Shown here in pieces: positions 54,580 to 64,000 of a stretch of DNA of 64,000 bases. The translations under genes were made by a program, and so were the position numbers. Location: NCBI RefSeq assembly GCF_047468865.1, contig NZ_JBLGTV010000002.1, positions 186,001 through 250,000 of the forward strand. Direction: 5' to 3'. The stretch is from Castellaniella hirudinis_A (GTDB lineage: Bacteria > Pseudomonadota > Gammaproteobacteria > Burkholderiales > Burkholderiaceae_B). Each line of letters starts with the position of its first letter. The first letter of the stretch is position 1. The notes beneath the pieces were generated by a model. That model did not search any database and was not told where the DNA came from. It saw nothing but the letters and a program-made list of their open reading frames with translations.

Positions 54580-55497
54580 ATGGGGCGCTATACCGACATC
54601 AGCAGTTTTGTATTGATTGCCGAGAAAGGCAGCTTTGCGGCGGCGGCCCTGGCCGAGCGGGTGACCCCGGTGGTGATGGGCCGGCGCCTGACGGCGCTGG
54701 AAAAGCGCCTGGGCGTGCAGCTGATGCACCGTTCCACCCGCGGGCTGGTGCTGACCGAGCTGGGCGAACGCTATCTGGAACAATGCCAACAGCTGATCCA
54801 GGATTTTGACGATGCCGATGCCAGCATCATGGCGCGCCGCCGCAGCCTGAGCGGCCATTTGGTGGTATCGGCGCCCGCCGCTTTTGGCCGCCAGCACGTC
54901 GCCCCCCACGCGCTGGCGTTCCGGGCGCGCTACCCGAACCTGGCCCTGTCCTTCAATTTCACTGATAGTGTGGTGGATCTGGTGCGCGAAGGCTATGACA
55001 TGGCGATCCGCATTGGCGAGGTCACCGATCCCAATTATGTGGCGGTGCGCCTGTTTCCCAACCGCCGGGTGGTGTGCGGCACGCCGGCGTATTTTGATTC
55101 GCACGGGGTGCCGCGGGTGCCGGAAGACCTGGCGCGCCACAACTGCCTGGCTTTTAACCTGCAGGGCGGCCAGCATCGGGGCTGGACGTTCGTGCGCGAG
55201 GGCAAGCCGTTCGCCGTGCGCGTGCGGGGAGATCTGGCCTGCAACGATGGCGAGCTGCTGTATCAGTGGGTGCGCCAGGGCCTGGGCATCGGCTGGCGAT
55301 CCACCTGGGAAATCCAGCGCGAACTGAAACGCGGCGAGCTGGTGACCGTGCTGGACGAATATGCGCTGCCCGCCTACGACATCCAGGCCGTTTATCCGCA
55401 GCAGCGCTACCTGCCCGCCAAAGTGCGCTATTTTATTGATGACCTGAGAAACCATTATCAGGCCCCTGCTTACTGGGAAGGACAGAGAGCATCTTGA
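54580..55497 (+). CDS. LysR-family regulator, probably of the gcl operon
   Basis: A 305-residue LTTR: ISSFVLIAEKGSFAAAALAE, RRLTALEKRLGVQLMHRSTR and effector domain HLVVSAPAAFGRQHVAPHAL ... GYDMAIRIGEV. The ATG at 54580 follows AAAGGAGG; upstream in-frame codons are unconserved. Divergence from gcl with a palindromic box between makes glyoxylate-pathway control likely. Its stop overlaps the TTG start of the next gene. Confidence 0.9.
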   Translation: MGRYTDISSFVLIAEKGSFAAAALAERVTPVVMGRRLTALEKRLGVQLMHRSTRGLVLTELGERYLEQCQQLIQDFDDADASIMARRRSLSGHLVVSAPAAFGRQHVAPHALAFRARYPNLALSFNFTDSVVDLVREGYDMAIRIGEVTDPNYVAVRLFPNRRVVCGTPAYFDSHGVPRVPEDLARHNCLAFNLQGGQHRGWTFVREGKPFAVRVRGDLACNDGELLYQWVRQGLGIGWRSTWEIQRELKRGELVTVLDEYALPAYDIQAVYPQQRYLPAKVRYFIDDLRNHYQAPAYWEGQRAS

Positions 55498-56450
55498 CAA
55501 AAAAACACGTTGATACTGCGGTGCCCGCCGCCGCAAACCAGAAAACATCCCCGGCCGCCGCGGCAAAAGACGCCGCCGCGCGGCGCAACGAACGCCTGGC
55601 CTTGCTGGCCCTGGCGGGCATGGCGCTGGGCTGGGGCTATAACTGGGTGGTGATGAAATCCGTCCTGGCGTATGTCGGGCCGTTCGATTTTTCCGCCTTG
55701 CGCACGCTGCTGGGGGCGGTCGTCCTGCTGGGGGTTCTGCTGGCGCTGCGCAAGCCCATGGGGCTGCGCGCCTGGGGGCGGGTCGCGCTGCTGGGGGTCT
55801 TGCAGACCGGGGTGTTTTCCGCCCTGATCCAAGTGGCCCTGCTGCACGGCGGCGCGGGCAAAACGTCCATTCTGGTCTACACCATGCCCTTCTGGGTGAT
55901 CCCCATGGCGTGGTTTGCCTTTGGCGAACGCATTCGCGGCTGGCAATGGCTGGCGCTGGCGCTGGCCGCCGGAGGGCTGGTGCTGATTCTCGAACCCTGG
56001 CGCCTGCATGCGGACATCGCCAGCGAATTGCTGGCCCTGGGCGCGGGCCTGTGCTGGGCGCTGGCCACGATGGTGGCCAAGTGGATCAAGCGCGACTATC
56101 CCATGGAGGCCCTGCCGCTGACGGCCTGGCAAATGCTGTTCGGGGCGTTGTCGCTGTGCCTGGCCGCCTGGCTGGTGCCGGAAAAACCCATTGACCCGAC
56201 GCCGTATTTCTATGGGGCCTTGCTGTACAACGCCGTGATCGCCACGGCGCTGGCGTGGTTCTTGTGGCTGTTTGCCTTGCAGCACCTGAGCGCCGGGGTG
56301 GCGGGGATGTCCGCCCTGGGGGTGCCTGTGGTGGGGGTGCTGGCCGGCTGGCTGCAGCTGGGCGAGCAGCCCGGCGCGATGGAACTGGCCGGGATGCTGT
56401 TGATTGCGGTGGCGCTGGTGGTGATCAGCCTGCGATCGGCCGCCAGGTAA
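55494..56450 (+). CDS. EamA-family (DMT) transporter
   Basis: A 318-residue protein with ten membrane segments in two EamA repeats (MALGWGYNWVVMKSVLAYVG; GLCWALATMVAKWIKRDYPM), and a 35-residue polar N-terminal extension rich in Ala and Lys. The start is a TTG overlapping the lysR stop, implying coupling to that regulator. Substrate unknown; metabolite export linked to glyoxylate or purine use is a guess. Convergent with allA. Confidence 0.85.
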   Translation: MTKKHVDTAVPAAANQKTSPAAAAKDAAARRNERLALLALAGMALGWGYNWVVMKSVLAYVGPFDFSALRTLLGAVVLLGVLLALRKPMGLRAWGRVALLGVLQTGVFSALIQVALLHGGAGKTSILVYTMPFWVIPMAWFAFGERIRGWQWLALALAAGGLVLILEPWRLHADIASELLALGAGLCWALATMVAKWIKRDYPMEALPLTAWQMLFGALSLCLAAWLVPEKPIDPTPYFYGALLYNAVIATALAWFLWLFALQHLSAGVAGMSALGVPVVGVLAGWLQLGEQPGAMELAGMLLIAVALVVISLRSAAR

Positions 56451-56511
56451 AGCCGATGACCCCGTGCGCTGCGCCGCCGGGGCGCGGGTGGGGCCTTGGT
56501 GCGGGGCCGCG

Positions 56512-57024
56512 TCAGCCCAGCGCGGGGATGATGCTGGGGGCGTCCATCTGCACGATATCGCAGTTGTCCCCCGGCCCGGCGCGGTCGATGATCAGGAAAT
56601 CACAGACCGATTCCAGCGCCAGCAGCGGATGGTGCCACACGCCCGGGGCGTAGTTCACCCCCTGGTCGCCATGGCACAGAAACACGCGCAGGTCTTGCAC
56701 GGCGGGGGCGGTTTCGGCTTTGGCCACCACCACCAGGTAGGGCTTGCCGGACAGCGGGATGAAGGCCTGGCTGGCTTTGGGGTGGCGCTCCATCAGGGTG
56801 ATGGTGAACGGCAGGCTGCGCGGCTTGCCCCGGAAAATCGACACAATGGCGCGGCCATCCGCGCCCGGGTCGATGGCGGCCAGGTCGTGGTAGCGTTCGG
56901 TATTGCCTTCGTTGATGGTGAAATGCTTGGCCGCGTCGTCGGCCTGGATCACATCGCCGAACGGCGCAAAGGTCTCGCGGGCCAATGTTTCGATGGTCAG
57001 TTTGACCGGAACTTCGGTAGTCAT
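56512..57024 (-). CDS. allA: ureidoglycolate lyase
   Basis: A 170-residue cupin-like enzyme splitting ureidoglycolate into glyoxylate and urea. Features: LARETFAPFGDVIQADDAAK, INEGNTERYHDL, VSIFRGKPRSLPFTITLMER, QAFIPLSGKPYLVVVAKA and YAPGVWHHPLLAL. It supplies glyoxylate to Gcl and GlcB. 70 bp downstream of uraD on the same strand, so probably co-transcribed. Confidence 0.95.
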   Translation of the reverse strand: MTTEVPVKLTIETLARETFAPFGDVIQADDAAKHFTINEGNTERYHDLAAIDPGADGRAIVSIFRGKPRSLPFTITLMERHPKASQAFIPLSGKPYLVVVAKAETAPAVQDLRVFLCHGDQGVNYAPGVWHHPLLALESVCDFLIIDRAGPGDNCDIVQMDAPSIIPALG

Positions 57025-57094
57025 GGGGTTTTCTTCCTAAAACAACGGGGCATCGGACGGTTGCCGACCGTCCCTATGATATCCCGGGCAGCCG

Positions 57095-57598
57095 TCAGGC
57101 AAACTGGGCGTCCAGCCGGAACCGGGCGATCTGTGCGATTTGATCCAGACAGGTGGCCCGTTCGGTGTCGTGGTCGTTTTGCAGCCGCGTTTCGATGGCA
57201 TCCATGATCTGGTAGCGGTTGCGTCCCTTGACGGCGATGACGAACGGAAAACCGAAGCTTTCCTGGTAGCGGGCGTTCAGGCTGCGCAGGCGCTGCAGTT
57301 CTTCGGCGCTGCATTGATCCAGCCCCGCGCCGCGCTGCTCGCCGGTGGAGGCCTGGGTCAGGGTGCCGGCGGCGGCTTCCTTGCCGGCCAGTTCCGGGTG
57401 GGCGGTGATCAGGGCCAGCTGTTCTTCCGGGCTGGCCTGCAGGACGACCTGGACCATGGCCCGGTGCAGGGATTCCACGTCGGCAAAGGGCCGCGCGGCC
57501 CAGGCGCGTTCGGGAATCCAGGGGGAGTGCTCGAAAATATCCCCCAGGGTACGGGTGAAGTCGGCTTGGGACAAGGCGGAGAGCTGGGTGAGTGTCAT
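57095..57598 (-). CDS. uraD: OHCU decarboxylase (UraD)
   Basis: A 167-residue 2-oxo-4-hydroxy-4-carboxy-5-ureidoimidazoline decarboxylase that makes S-allantoin from the urate oxidation product. GDIFEHSPWIPERAW, LITAHPELAGK with the catalytic histidine, and FGFPFVIAVKG are diagnostic. MTLTQLSALSQ at 57598 is the most family-like of several in-frame ATGs (57622, 57619, 57610). Divergent from a LysR gene. Confidence 0.94.
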   Translation of the reverse strand: MTLTQLSALSQADFTRTLGDIFEHSPWIPERAWAARPFADVESLHRAMVQVVLQASPEEQLALITAHPELAGKEAAAGTLTQASTGEQRGAGLDQCSAEELQRLRSLNARYQESFGFPFVIAVKGRNRYQIMDAIETRLQNDHDTERATCLDQIAQIARFRLDAQFA

Positions 57599-57721
57599 GG
57601 CGGAAATCATTGAGTGCATCATAAGAGAAAGTCTACGGGGTATCCGCGACTAAAAGAAGGGTGCTGCAATGTATAAGTGGTATAAGCTTGAACGCATTCA
57701 TGCAAGAAGGAACCCGAAGCC

Positions 57722-58690
57722 ATGGCCACACGACGCAGTAATGCCACGCTGGATACCTATTTGCTAAAGGTATTCTGCATCCTGATGGCGGAGCGCAGCG
57801 TTTCCCGCACCGCGCTGAAGCTGAATCAATCGCAGCCCGCCATCAGCGTTGCCCTGAAAAACCTGCGCTTGATTTTCCAGGACCCTTTGCTGGTGCGCGA
57901 AAAAGGCGGGATGGTGCCCACCGACCGCGCCCAGGCGATACTCGAACACGCCAAGGCCGCCCTGGGGGCCATCGACAACATGCTGGAGACCGGCGACGAT
58001 TTCGATCCCGCCAGCAGCCGCCAGGTGTTTCGGATCGGTTCGCCCGACTACCTGGCGCCGGCTTTCGCGGCATCGGCCGTGGCGCGGTTTCGCCGCGAGG
58101 CCCCCTATGCGCGGCTGGTCTTGCATGCCCTGGGGCCGGATTTCGATTTCGAGCAATCCCTGGCCGAGGGCGACCTGGACGTCGTGATCGGCAATTGGCC
58201 CGAACCCCCGGACCGCATGCATTTGTCGGTATTGCTGGAAGACCCCATCGTGTGCCTGATGTCGGCGGACAACCCGCTGGCGGCGCGTCGCCTGACGATG
58301 GATGATTTCCGCCGCATGCAGCACGTGGTGCCCACGCCGTACTCCATGACGCAGCGCGGCATGATCGACACCGAGCTGACCGCGCTGCGCATCCAGCGCG
58401 AAGAATGCATCGAAGTGCAGTCCTTCATGCTGGCGCCGTATCTGCTGCCCGGCACCGATCTGGTCTTTACCACGGCCCGGCATTTTGCGCGTTACTACGC
58501 CGGGCTGCTGCCGCTGGCGATCGTCGAATCGCCCATTGATTTCCCGCCCATGCGGTTCTACCAGCTGTGGCATGCTCGCAATCATCATGCGCCTTCTCAT
58601 CAGTGGTTGAGGCATTTGCTGGGGGATTGCGGCCGGGCCATGCAGGCCCCGGCCGCGGATCGGCCTCAGATGGCCCAGCCGCCCAGGTAG
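57722..58690 (+). CDS. LysR-family regulator next to uraD-allA
   Basis: A 322-residue LTTR with LLKVFCILMAERSVSRTALK and LNQSQPAISVALKNLRLIFQ in the DNA-binding domain, then FRIGSPDYLAPAFAASAVAR and LDVVIGNWPEPPDRMH. It is a clear paralogue of the LysR at 60228 (shared SPDYL/APDYL, VVIGNW-EPP and LVFTTAR/LIFTTGR). It is divergent from uraD-allA, the likely target, and its last 25 bp overlap the purine permease gene tail to tail. Confidence 0.92.
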   Translation: MATRRSNATLDTYLLKVFCILMAERSVSRTALKLNQSQPAISVALKNLRLIFQDPLLVREKGGMVPTDRAQAILEHAKAALGAIDNMLETGDDFDPASSRQVFRIGSPDYLAPAFAASAVARFRREAPYARLVLHALGPDFDFEQSLAEGDLDVVIGNWPEPPDRMHLSVLLEDPIVCLMSADNPLAARRLTMDDFRRMQHVVPTPYSMTQRGMIDTELTALRIQREECIEVQSFMLAPYLLPGTDLVFTTARHFARYYAGLLPLAIVESPIDFPPMRFYQLWHARNHHAPSHQWLRHLLGDCGRAMQAPAADRPQMAQPPR

Positions 58691-60057
58691 AACACCGCCA
58701 GGGCGATGGCGATGGCCAGCGTGCCGATGTTCAGCTTGCGCCATTCGCCCGCGAACACCCGGCCGATCACCAGGGTGGTGAAGCCCAGCATGATGCCGGT
58801 GACGATGTTGCAGGTCAGTACGATGAACACGGCGCAGACCATGCCGGCCATGGTGTCCACGGTGTCGTCCATGCGCAGGTGGCGCACGCCGCCCAGCATC
58901 AGCAGGCCCACGTACATCAGGGCGGGGGCCGTGGCATAGGCCGGCACCAGGGCGGCCAGGGGCGACAGGAAGATCAGCGCCAGAAAGCCCAGGCCCACGA
59001 TGGTGGCGGTCAGGCCGGTCTTGCCGCCCGCCGCCGTGCCGGCGGCCGATTCGATGTAGGCCGCCGCCGGCGCGCCGCCCAGGCCGGCCGACACGATGGA
59101 GCTGACCGAGTCCGCCGTCAGGGCGCGCCCGCCATTGATGATCTGGCCGTTTTCATCCAGCTGCCCGGCTTGGCCCGCCACGGCGCGGATGGTGCCGGTA
59201 GCGTCGAACACCGCCGTCATGACCAGGGCCAGCACGCTGGGGATGACCAGGGCACTGAGCGCCCCGCCCACATCCATGGTGCCGATCAGCGAAGTCTCGC
59301 CGCCGAACGAAGGCAGGGCGAACAAGCCGTTGAAGGTGACGGATGAATCCCAGATCAGGCCGACGATGGACAGGGCCAGGATGACCAGCAGAATGCCCCC
59401 CGGCACACGCCGGCGTTCCAGGCCGAAGATGGCGGCCAGCCCGAGGACGGACAGCAGGGCGGGCATCGCGTTCAGGGTGCCCAGGGAGACCGGCAGGCCC
59501 GGCCCCGGGTTCTTGACCACCAGGCCGACTTCGTTGGCGGCGATCAGCAGCAGGAACAGGCCGATCCCGATGCCGGTGCCGTGCGCGATGCCCGCCGGCA
59601 GGTTGCGCAGAATCCAGGTGCGCACGCCGGTGACGGAAATGCCGGTGAAGATCACCCCCATCAGGAAGATGGCGCCCAGCGCCACGGCGGGCGACAGGCC
59701 CTGGCCCAGCACCAGGTCGAAGGCGGTAAAGGCGGTCAGCGAGATCGCGCAGCCCACGGCGATGGGCAGGTTGGCCCACAGGCCCATCAGCAGGGATCCG
59801 AAAGCGCTGGTCAGACAGACCGCGATGAATACCGATGAGGTGTCGAACCCGGCTTTGCCCAGCATGGCCGGGACGACGAAGACGGAATACACCATGGCCA
59901 GAAAAGTGGTCAGGCCGGCCAGGGTTTCCTGGCGGACATTGGTGCCCCGGGCATGCAGCTGGAAGCGCCGCTCAAGCCAGCCGGTGGGGGTGGGGGGGTG
60001 TGCCTGGGGGGCAATGGGGTCGAACCCCGCAGGCAATACGGTTTCCTGCTCGCTCAT
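58666..60057 (-). CDS. AzgA-type (NCS2) purine permease
   Basis: A 463-residue transporter with about 13-14 membrane segments. The AzgA/GhxP group is indicated by the TNVRQETLAGLTTFLAMVYS opening, VCLTSAFGSLLMGLWANLPI, AVFDATGTIRAVAGQAGQLD and SAGLGGAPAAAYIESAAGTA. Members are H+ symporters for adenine, guanine or hypoxanthine, fitting the adjacent xanthine dehydrogenase genes. Located between two paralogous LysR genes. Confidence 0.92.
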   Translation of the reverse strand: MSEQETVLPAGFDPIAPQAHPPTPTGWLERRFQLHARGTNVRQETLAGLTTFLAMVYSVFVVPAMLGKAGFDTSSVFIAVCLTSAFGSLLMGLWANLPIAVGCAISLTAFTAFDLVLGQGLSPAVALGAIFLMGVIFTGISVTGVRTWILRNLPAGIAHGTGIGIGLFLLLIAANEVGLVVKNPGPGLPVSLGTLNAMPALLSVLGLAAIFGLERRRVPGGILLVILALSIVGLIWDSSVTFNGLFALPSFGGETSLIGTMDVGGALSALVIPSVLALVMTAVFDATGTIRAVAGQAGQLDENGQIINGGRALTADSVSSIVSAGLGGAPAAAYIESAAGTAAGGKTGLTATIVGLGFLALIFLSPLAALVPAYATAPALMYVGLLMLGGVRHLRMDDTVDTMAGMVCAVFIVLTCNIVTGIMLGFTTLVIGRVFAGEWRKLNIGTLAIAIALAVFYLGGWAI

Positions 60058-60183
60058 GAGCCTTGTCTCCTGAATGGTTGCCAGTTTGTTCGCTGGTTTT
60101 ATGGTGTCGATGCACGATCACGGATTGACCGGCCTGATTCATTCTAGGGACAAGGTTTTGGGCTGTGCGCGCCGACGGCTGAT

Positions 60184-60195
60184 GATAATTATCAA
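60184..60195. promoter_or_regulatory. palindromic operator candidate upstream of the purine permease
   Basis: TGATAATTATCA is a perfect 12-bp palindrome 127 bp upstream of the permease start and 33 bp from the end of the adjacent LysR gene. Possible regulator site; the protein that binds it is unknown. Confidence 0.4.
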
Positions 60196-60227
60196 GCCGG
60201 GCTGATGTTCTCGCGCGTGCGCGGCCC

Positions 60228-61181
60228 CTATACGCCGCCCGTGGGCGGCGCGCCCAGGCTGGCCTGCAGCATGGCGGCCACCCGCACGATGCACTGGCGC
60301 AGCCAGATGACTTCGGTGGCGCCGTGGCAGCGCCGGTGCCACAGCAGGTAGAAGCGCATGGCCGGGAAGTCGAACGGCGAGCGCAGGATGGTGATGGGCA
60401 GGTAGCGGGCGTAGTGCTGGGCGAACTGCCGCCCGGTGGTGAAGATCAGGTCGGTGCGCAGCAGCATGCCCGCCACCTGGCCGAAGTACGGGATCGTCAT
60501 CTGGATATTGCGCCGCAGGCCCTGCGAGGCCAGGTAGCCGTCGATGAAGCTCTGGCGCTCGGAGACATAGGGAAACGGGGCCAGGTGGGGCAGTTCCAGG
60601 TATTGCTTCAGGCTGATGTCGCGCCGGGCAATGGGGTTCTGGCTGCCCACCATACAGACGACCTCGTCGTCGAACAGGCGGGCCATGTGCATTTGTGGCG
60701 GGGGTTCCAGCCAGTTGCCGATGACGACATCCAGCCCGCCGTCTTCCAGCCCGCTGGTGTAGTCGTAGTCCGAGTTGATCGGGTGTACGATGAACTTGGC
60801 GTGCGGGGCCTCGCGGCGCAGGATTTCGGCAATGTTGGGCAGGAACATGGCGTCCAGGTAGTCGGGCGCCCCCAGGTGGAATTCCCGGGTGGATGTGGCC
60901 GGGTCGAAGGCCCCCGGCGGCTGGGTGATGTGCGCAATGGCCGTCAGGGCCTCGTTGGCGTGGGCCAGCAGATCCAGCCCGCGCTGGGTGGGCACCATGC
61001 CGGTCTTGCTGCGCACCAGGATCGGGTCGCCCGTGATGTCGCGCAGACGGCGCAAAGAATTGCTGATGGCGGGCTGCGACAGCCCCAGCTTGATCGCCGC
61101 GCGCGACACGCTTTGCTCGGTCAGCAGGATTTGCAGGATGCGCAGCAGGTGGGTATCCATGGATTCTCGGGTTTTGCTCAT
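60228..61181 (-). CDS. LysR-family regulator divergent from xdhAB
   Basis: A 317-residue LTTR: LLRILQILLTEQSVSRAAIK, LGLSQPAISNSLRRLRDITG, FHLGAPDYLDAMFLPNIAEI and LDVVIGNWLEPPPQMHMARL. Starts MSKTRESMDTHLL at 61181; an upstream in-frame ATG is 14 codons earlier. A 141-bp divergent gap with an inverted motif makes xdhAB the expected target. Paralogous to the LysR at 57722. Confidence 0.92.
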   Translation of the reverse strand: MSKTRESMDTHLLRILQILLTEQSVSRAAIKLGLSQPAISNSLRRLRDITGDPILVRSKTGMVPTQRGLDLLAHANEALTAIAHITQPPGAFDPATSTREFHLGAPDYLDAMFLPNIAEILRREAPHAKFIVHPINSDYDYTSGLEDGGLDVVIGNWLEPPPQMHMARLFDDEVVCMVGSQNPIARRDISLKQYLELPHLAPFPYVSERQSFIDGYLASQGLRRNIQMTIPYFGQVAGMLLRTDLIFTTGRQFAQHYARYLPITILRSPFDFPAMRFYLLWHRRCHGATEVIWLRQCIVRVAAMLQASLGAPPTGGV

Positions 61182-61231
61182 GCCTGCATTATTCCTGCGC
61201 GGGGCGGTGGCGTCCATGATCAAAGACCCTG

Positions 61232-61257
61232 ATACTCGCCATCATCAATAGCGAATA
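61232..61257. promoter_or_regulatory. LysR box candidate in the lysR-xdhA divergent region
   Basis: ATACTCGC (61232-61239) and GCGAATA (61251-61257) form an imperfect inverted repeat 66 bp before xdhA, in the size range of a LysR recognition site. Confidence 0.45.
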
Positions 61258-61322
61258 CCCCGGTTGGCCGCTTGGTGCTATCTTGGGTCTCATCACCGGC
61301 ATTCATACAAAAAGGGAACACC

Positions 61323-62807
<1,485 letters not shown>

Positions 62808-62817
62808 GGAGGCCGAC

Positions 62818-64000
62818 ATGAACATGCGTGTCAATATCCCTGTCGAACTCGATCGTCTGGCCATTGCCAACGACCGTATCCCGCGTCCCGTGGTGGGCGA
62901 ACCCGCCGCCGGGGCCGCCAGCCCGCACGAATCCGCCGTGCTGCACGTCAGCGGCGAAGCCGTCTATACCGACGACATCCCCGAACTGCGCAATACGGTG
63001 TATGCCGCGCTGGGCCTGTCGGACAAACCCCATGCGCGGATCACCGCCATGAATCTGGATGCCGTGCGCCAGGCGCCCGGCGTGCTGGCCGTGTATACGG
63101 CCAACGACATCCCCGGTGTGAACGATTGCGGGCCGGTGATCGCCGACGACCCCATCCTGGCCGATGGCCTGGTGCAGTACGTCGGCCAGCCCCTGTTCGT
63201 GGTGGTGGCCAAGACCGTGGAGCAGGCGCGCCGCGCGGCGCGCCAGGGCAAGATCAGCTACGAAGAACTGCCCTTCATGCTGCACCCCAAGCAGGCCAAG
63301 GCCGCGGGGGCGGGCACCACCGATGAATTGCGCCTGATCCAGGGCGATGTGCAAAAAGCCCTGGACAATGCCCCGGTGCGCCTGACGGGCGCGTTTTCCT
63401 GCGGCGGGCAAGAGCAGTTCTACCTGGAAGGCCAGATTTCCTACGCCATTCCACGCGAAAAAGACGGCATGCTGGTCTTGTGCTCCACCCAGCATCCCAC
63501 CGAGATGCAGCACGCGGTCTCGCATGCCTTGGGCTGGTCGCGCCACCAGGTCGAAATCGAATGCCGCCGCCTGGGCGGCGGCTTTGGCGGCAAAGAATCC
63601 CAGTCCGCCTTGTTTGCCTGCGTGGCCGCCGTGTGCGCCCGCCATCTGCAGCGTCCGGTCAAGCTGCGCGTCGACCGCGACGACGACATGATGATCACCG
63701 GCAAGCGCCACGGGTTCTATTATGAATACGACGTCGGTTTCGACCAGGAAGGCCACATTCTGGGCGTCAAGCTGGACATGACGCTGCATTCCGGCTATTC
63801 GGCCGATTTGTCCGAAGCCGTGGCCAGCCGGGCCTTGGCGCACTTCGATAATGCCTATTACATTCCGGCCGCCGATATCCATACCATGTGCGGCAAGCTC
63901 AATACCCAGTCGGCCACGGCCTTCCGGGGGTTCGGCGCCCCGCAAGGCGCGCTGGTCACCGAGATGCTGCTGGATCGCGTGGCGCGCCAATTGGGCAAGG
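62818..64000 (+). CDS. xdhB: xanthine dehydrogenase molybdopterin subunit, cut by window end
   Basis: The first 394 codons of XdhB, 10 bp after xdhA with TGAGGAGG before the ATG. Visible: HVSGEAVYTDDIPE, VQYVGQPLFVVVA, GQEQFYLEGQISYAIP, RLGGGFGGKESQS (molybdenum-site glycine-rich loop) and TAFRGFGAPQGALVTE, whose arginine binds purine substrate. Family length is about 780 residues, so half lies outside. xdhC usually follows. Confidence 0.96.
   Translation, partial: MNMRVNIPVELDRLAIANDRIPRPVVGEPAAGAASPHESAVLHVSGEAVYTDDIPELRNTVYAALGLSDKPHARITAMNLDAVRQAPGVLAVYTANDIPGVNDCGPVIADDPILADGLVQYVGQPLFVVVAKTVEQARRAARQGKISYEELPFMLHPKQAKAAGAGTTDELRLIQGDVQKALDNAPVRLTGAFSCGGQEQFYLEGQISYAIPREKDGMLVLCSTQHPTEMQHAVSHALGWSRHQVEIECRRLGGGFGGKESQSALFACVAAVCARHLQRPVKLRVDRDDDMMITGKRHGFYYEYDVGFDQEGHILGVKLDMTLHSGYSADLSEAVASRALAHFDNAYYIPAADIHTMCGKLNTQSATAFRGFGAPQGALVTEMLLDRVARQLGK

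Noticed and set aside
60233..60250. CGCCGCC-CGT-GGGCGGCG hairpin as a terminator
   Set aside because: It lies within the last codons of the LysR gene and has no T-run; probably GC-rich coding sequence.

Overview
The window looks like origin-proximal chromosome of a GC-rich betaproteobacterium, most likely family Alcaligenaceae (Bordetella/Achromobacter/Castellaniella relatives). The evidence is the linked set mnmG, gyrB-dnaN-dnaA, rpmH-rnpA-yidD-yidC-mnmE, two parS-like sites and many consensus DnaA boxes. The genus is not decided. Protein calls come from reading translations and motifs; no database search was run.

Left part (1-13 kb): the 5' part of mnmG (minus strand) is followed by a gene-poor 1.5 kb with two parS-like palindromes, three giant hairpins sharing an inverted 49-nt core, and two DnaA boxes. 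Then come a cold-shock protein and a methionine-type aminotransferase. At 4.69-5.40 kb lies a gene-free segment built from two diverged copies of one module, period 456 bp, each with an AT-rich stretch and DnaA boxes at identical spacing; it is the best oriC candidate here. After it are a PPP-type phosphoesterase, a Fic protein, a phospholipid-methyltransferase-like protein, a VanB-type reductase, a deleted and frameshifted quinone oxidoreductase with its LysR gene, and a TauE exporter divergent from a LysR gene.

Core block (13-22.6 kb): gyrB, dnaN and dnaA run leftward; rpmH, rnpA, yidD, yidC and mnmE run rightward. mnmE carries an in-frame palindromic repeat element between its G4 and G5 motifs, and its 3' end (the SGI1-type integration target) abuts a small decayed island: an excisionase-like HTH gene, a 16-codon remnant and an AlbA_2/Schlafen-like gene.

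Middle (25-33.9 kb): monooxygenase-fold protein, FAD oxidoreductase, ohrR-ohr, NarK-type transporter with an FNR-like box, hemerythrin-like protein, atypical HMA protein, dinB, a MOSC protein and eamA, with a 10 x 7 bp microsatellite between the last two.

Catabolic cluster (33.9-44.7 kb): class III aminotransferase, GbdR/CdhR-type AraC regulator, a four-gene quaternary-amine ABC transporter, then nitrilase-family hydrolase, acyl-CoA dehydrogenase, acyl-CoA ligase and a damaged MmgE/PrpD gene in one apparent operon. The layout suggests uptake and CoA-dependent breakdown of a betaine- or carnitine-like compound; the substrate is unknown.

Right part (44.8-64 kb): glyoxylate and purine catabolism. 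gcl-hyi-glxR-ttuD-glcG-pyk convert glyoxylate through tartronate semialdehyde and glycerate to pyruvate, and glcB makes malate from glyoxylate. allA, uraD, an AzgA-type purine permease, xdhA and xdhB (cut by the window end) feed purine breakdown into glyoxylate. Several LysR genes sit divergently or next to their likely targets. No rRNA, tRNA, CRISPR array or intact insertion sequence was seen.
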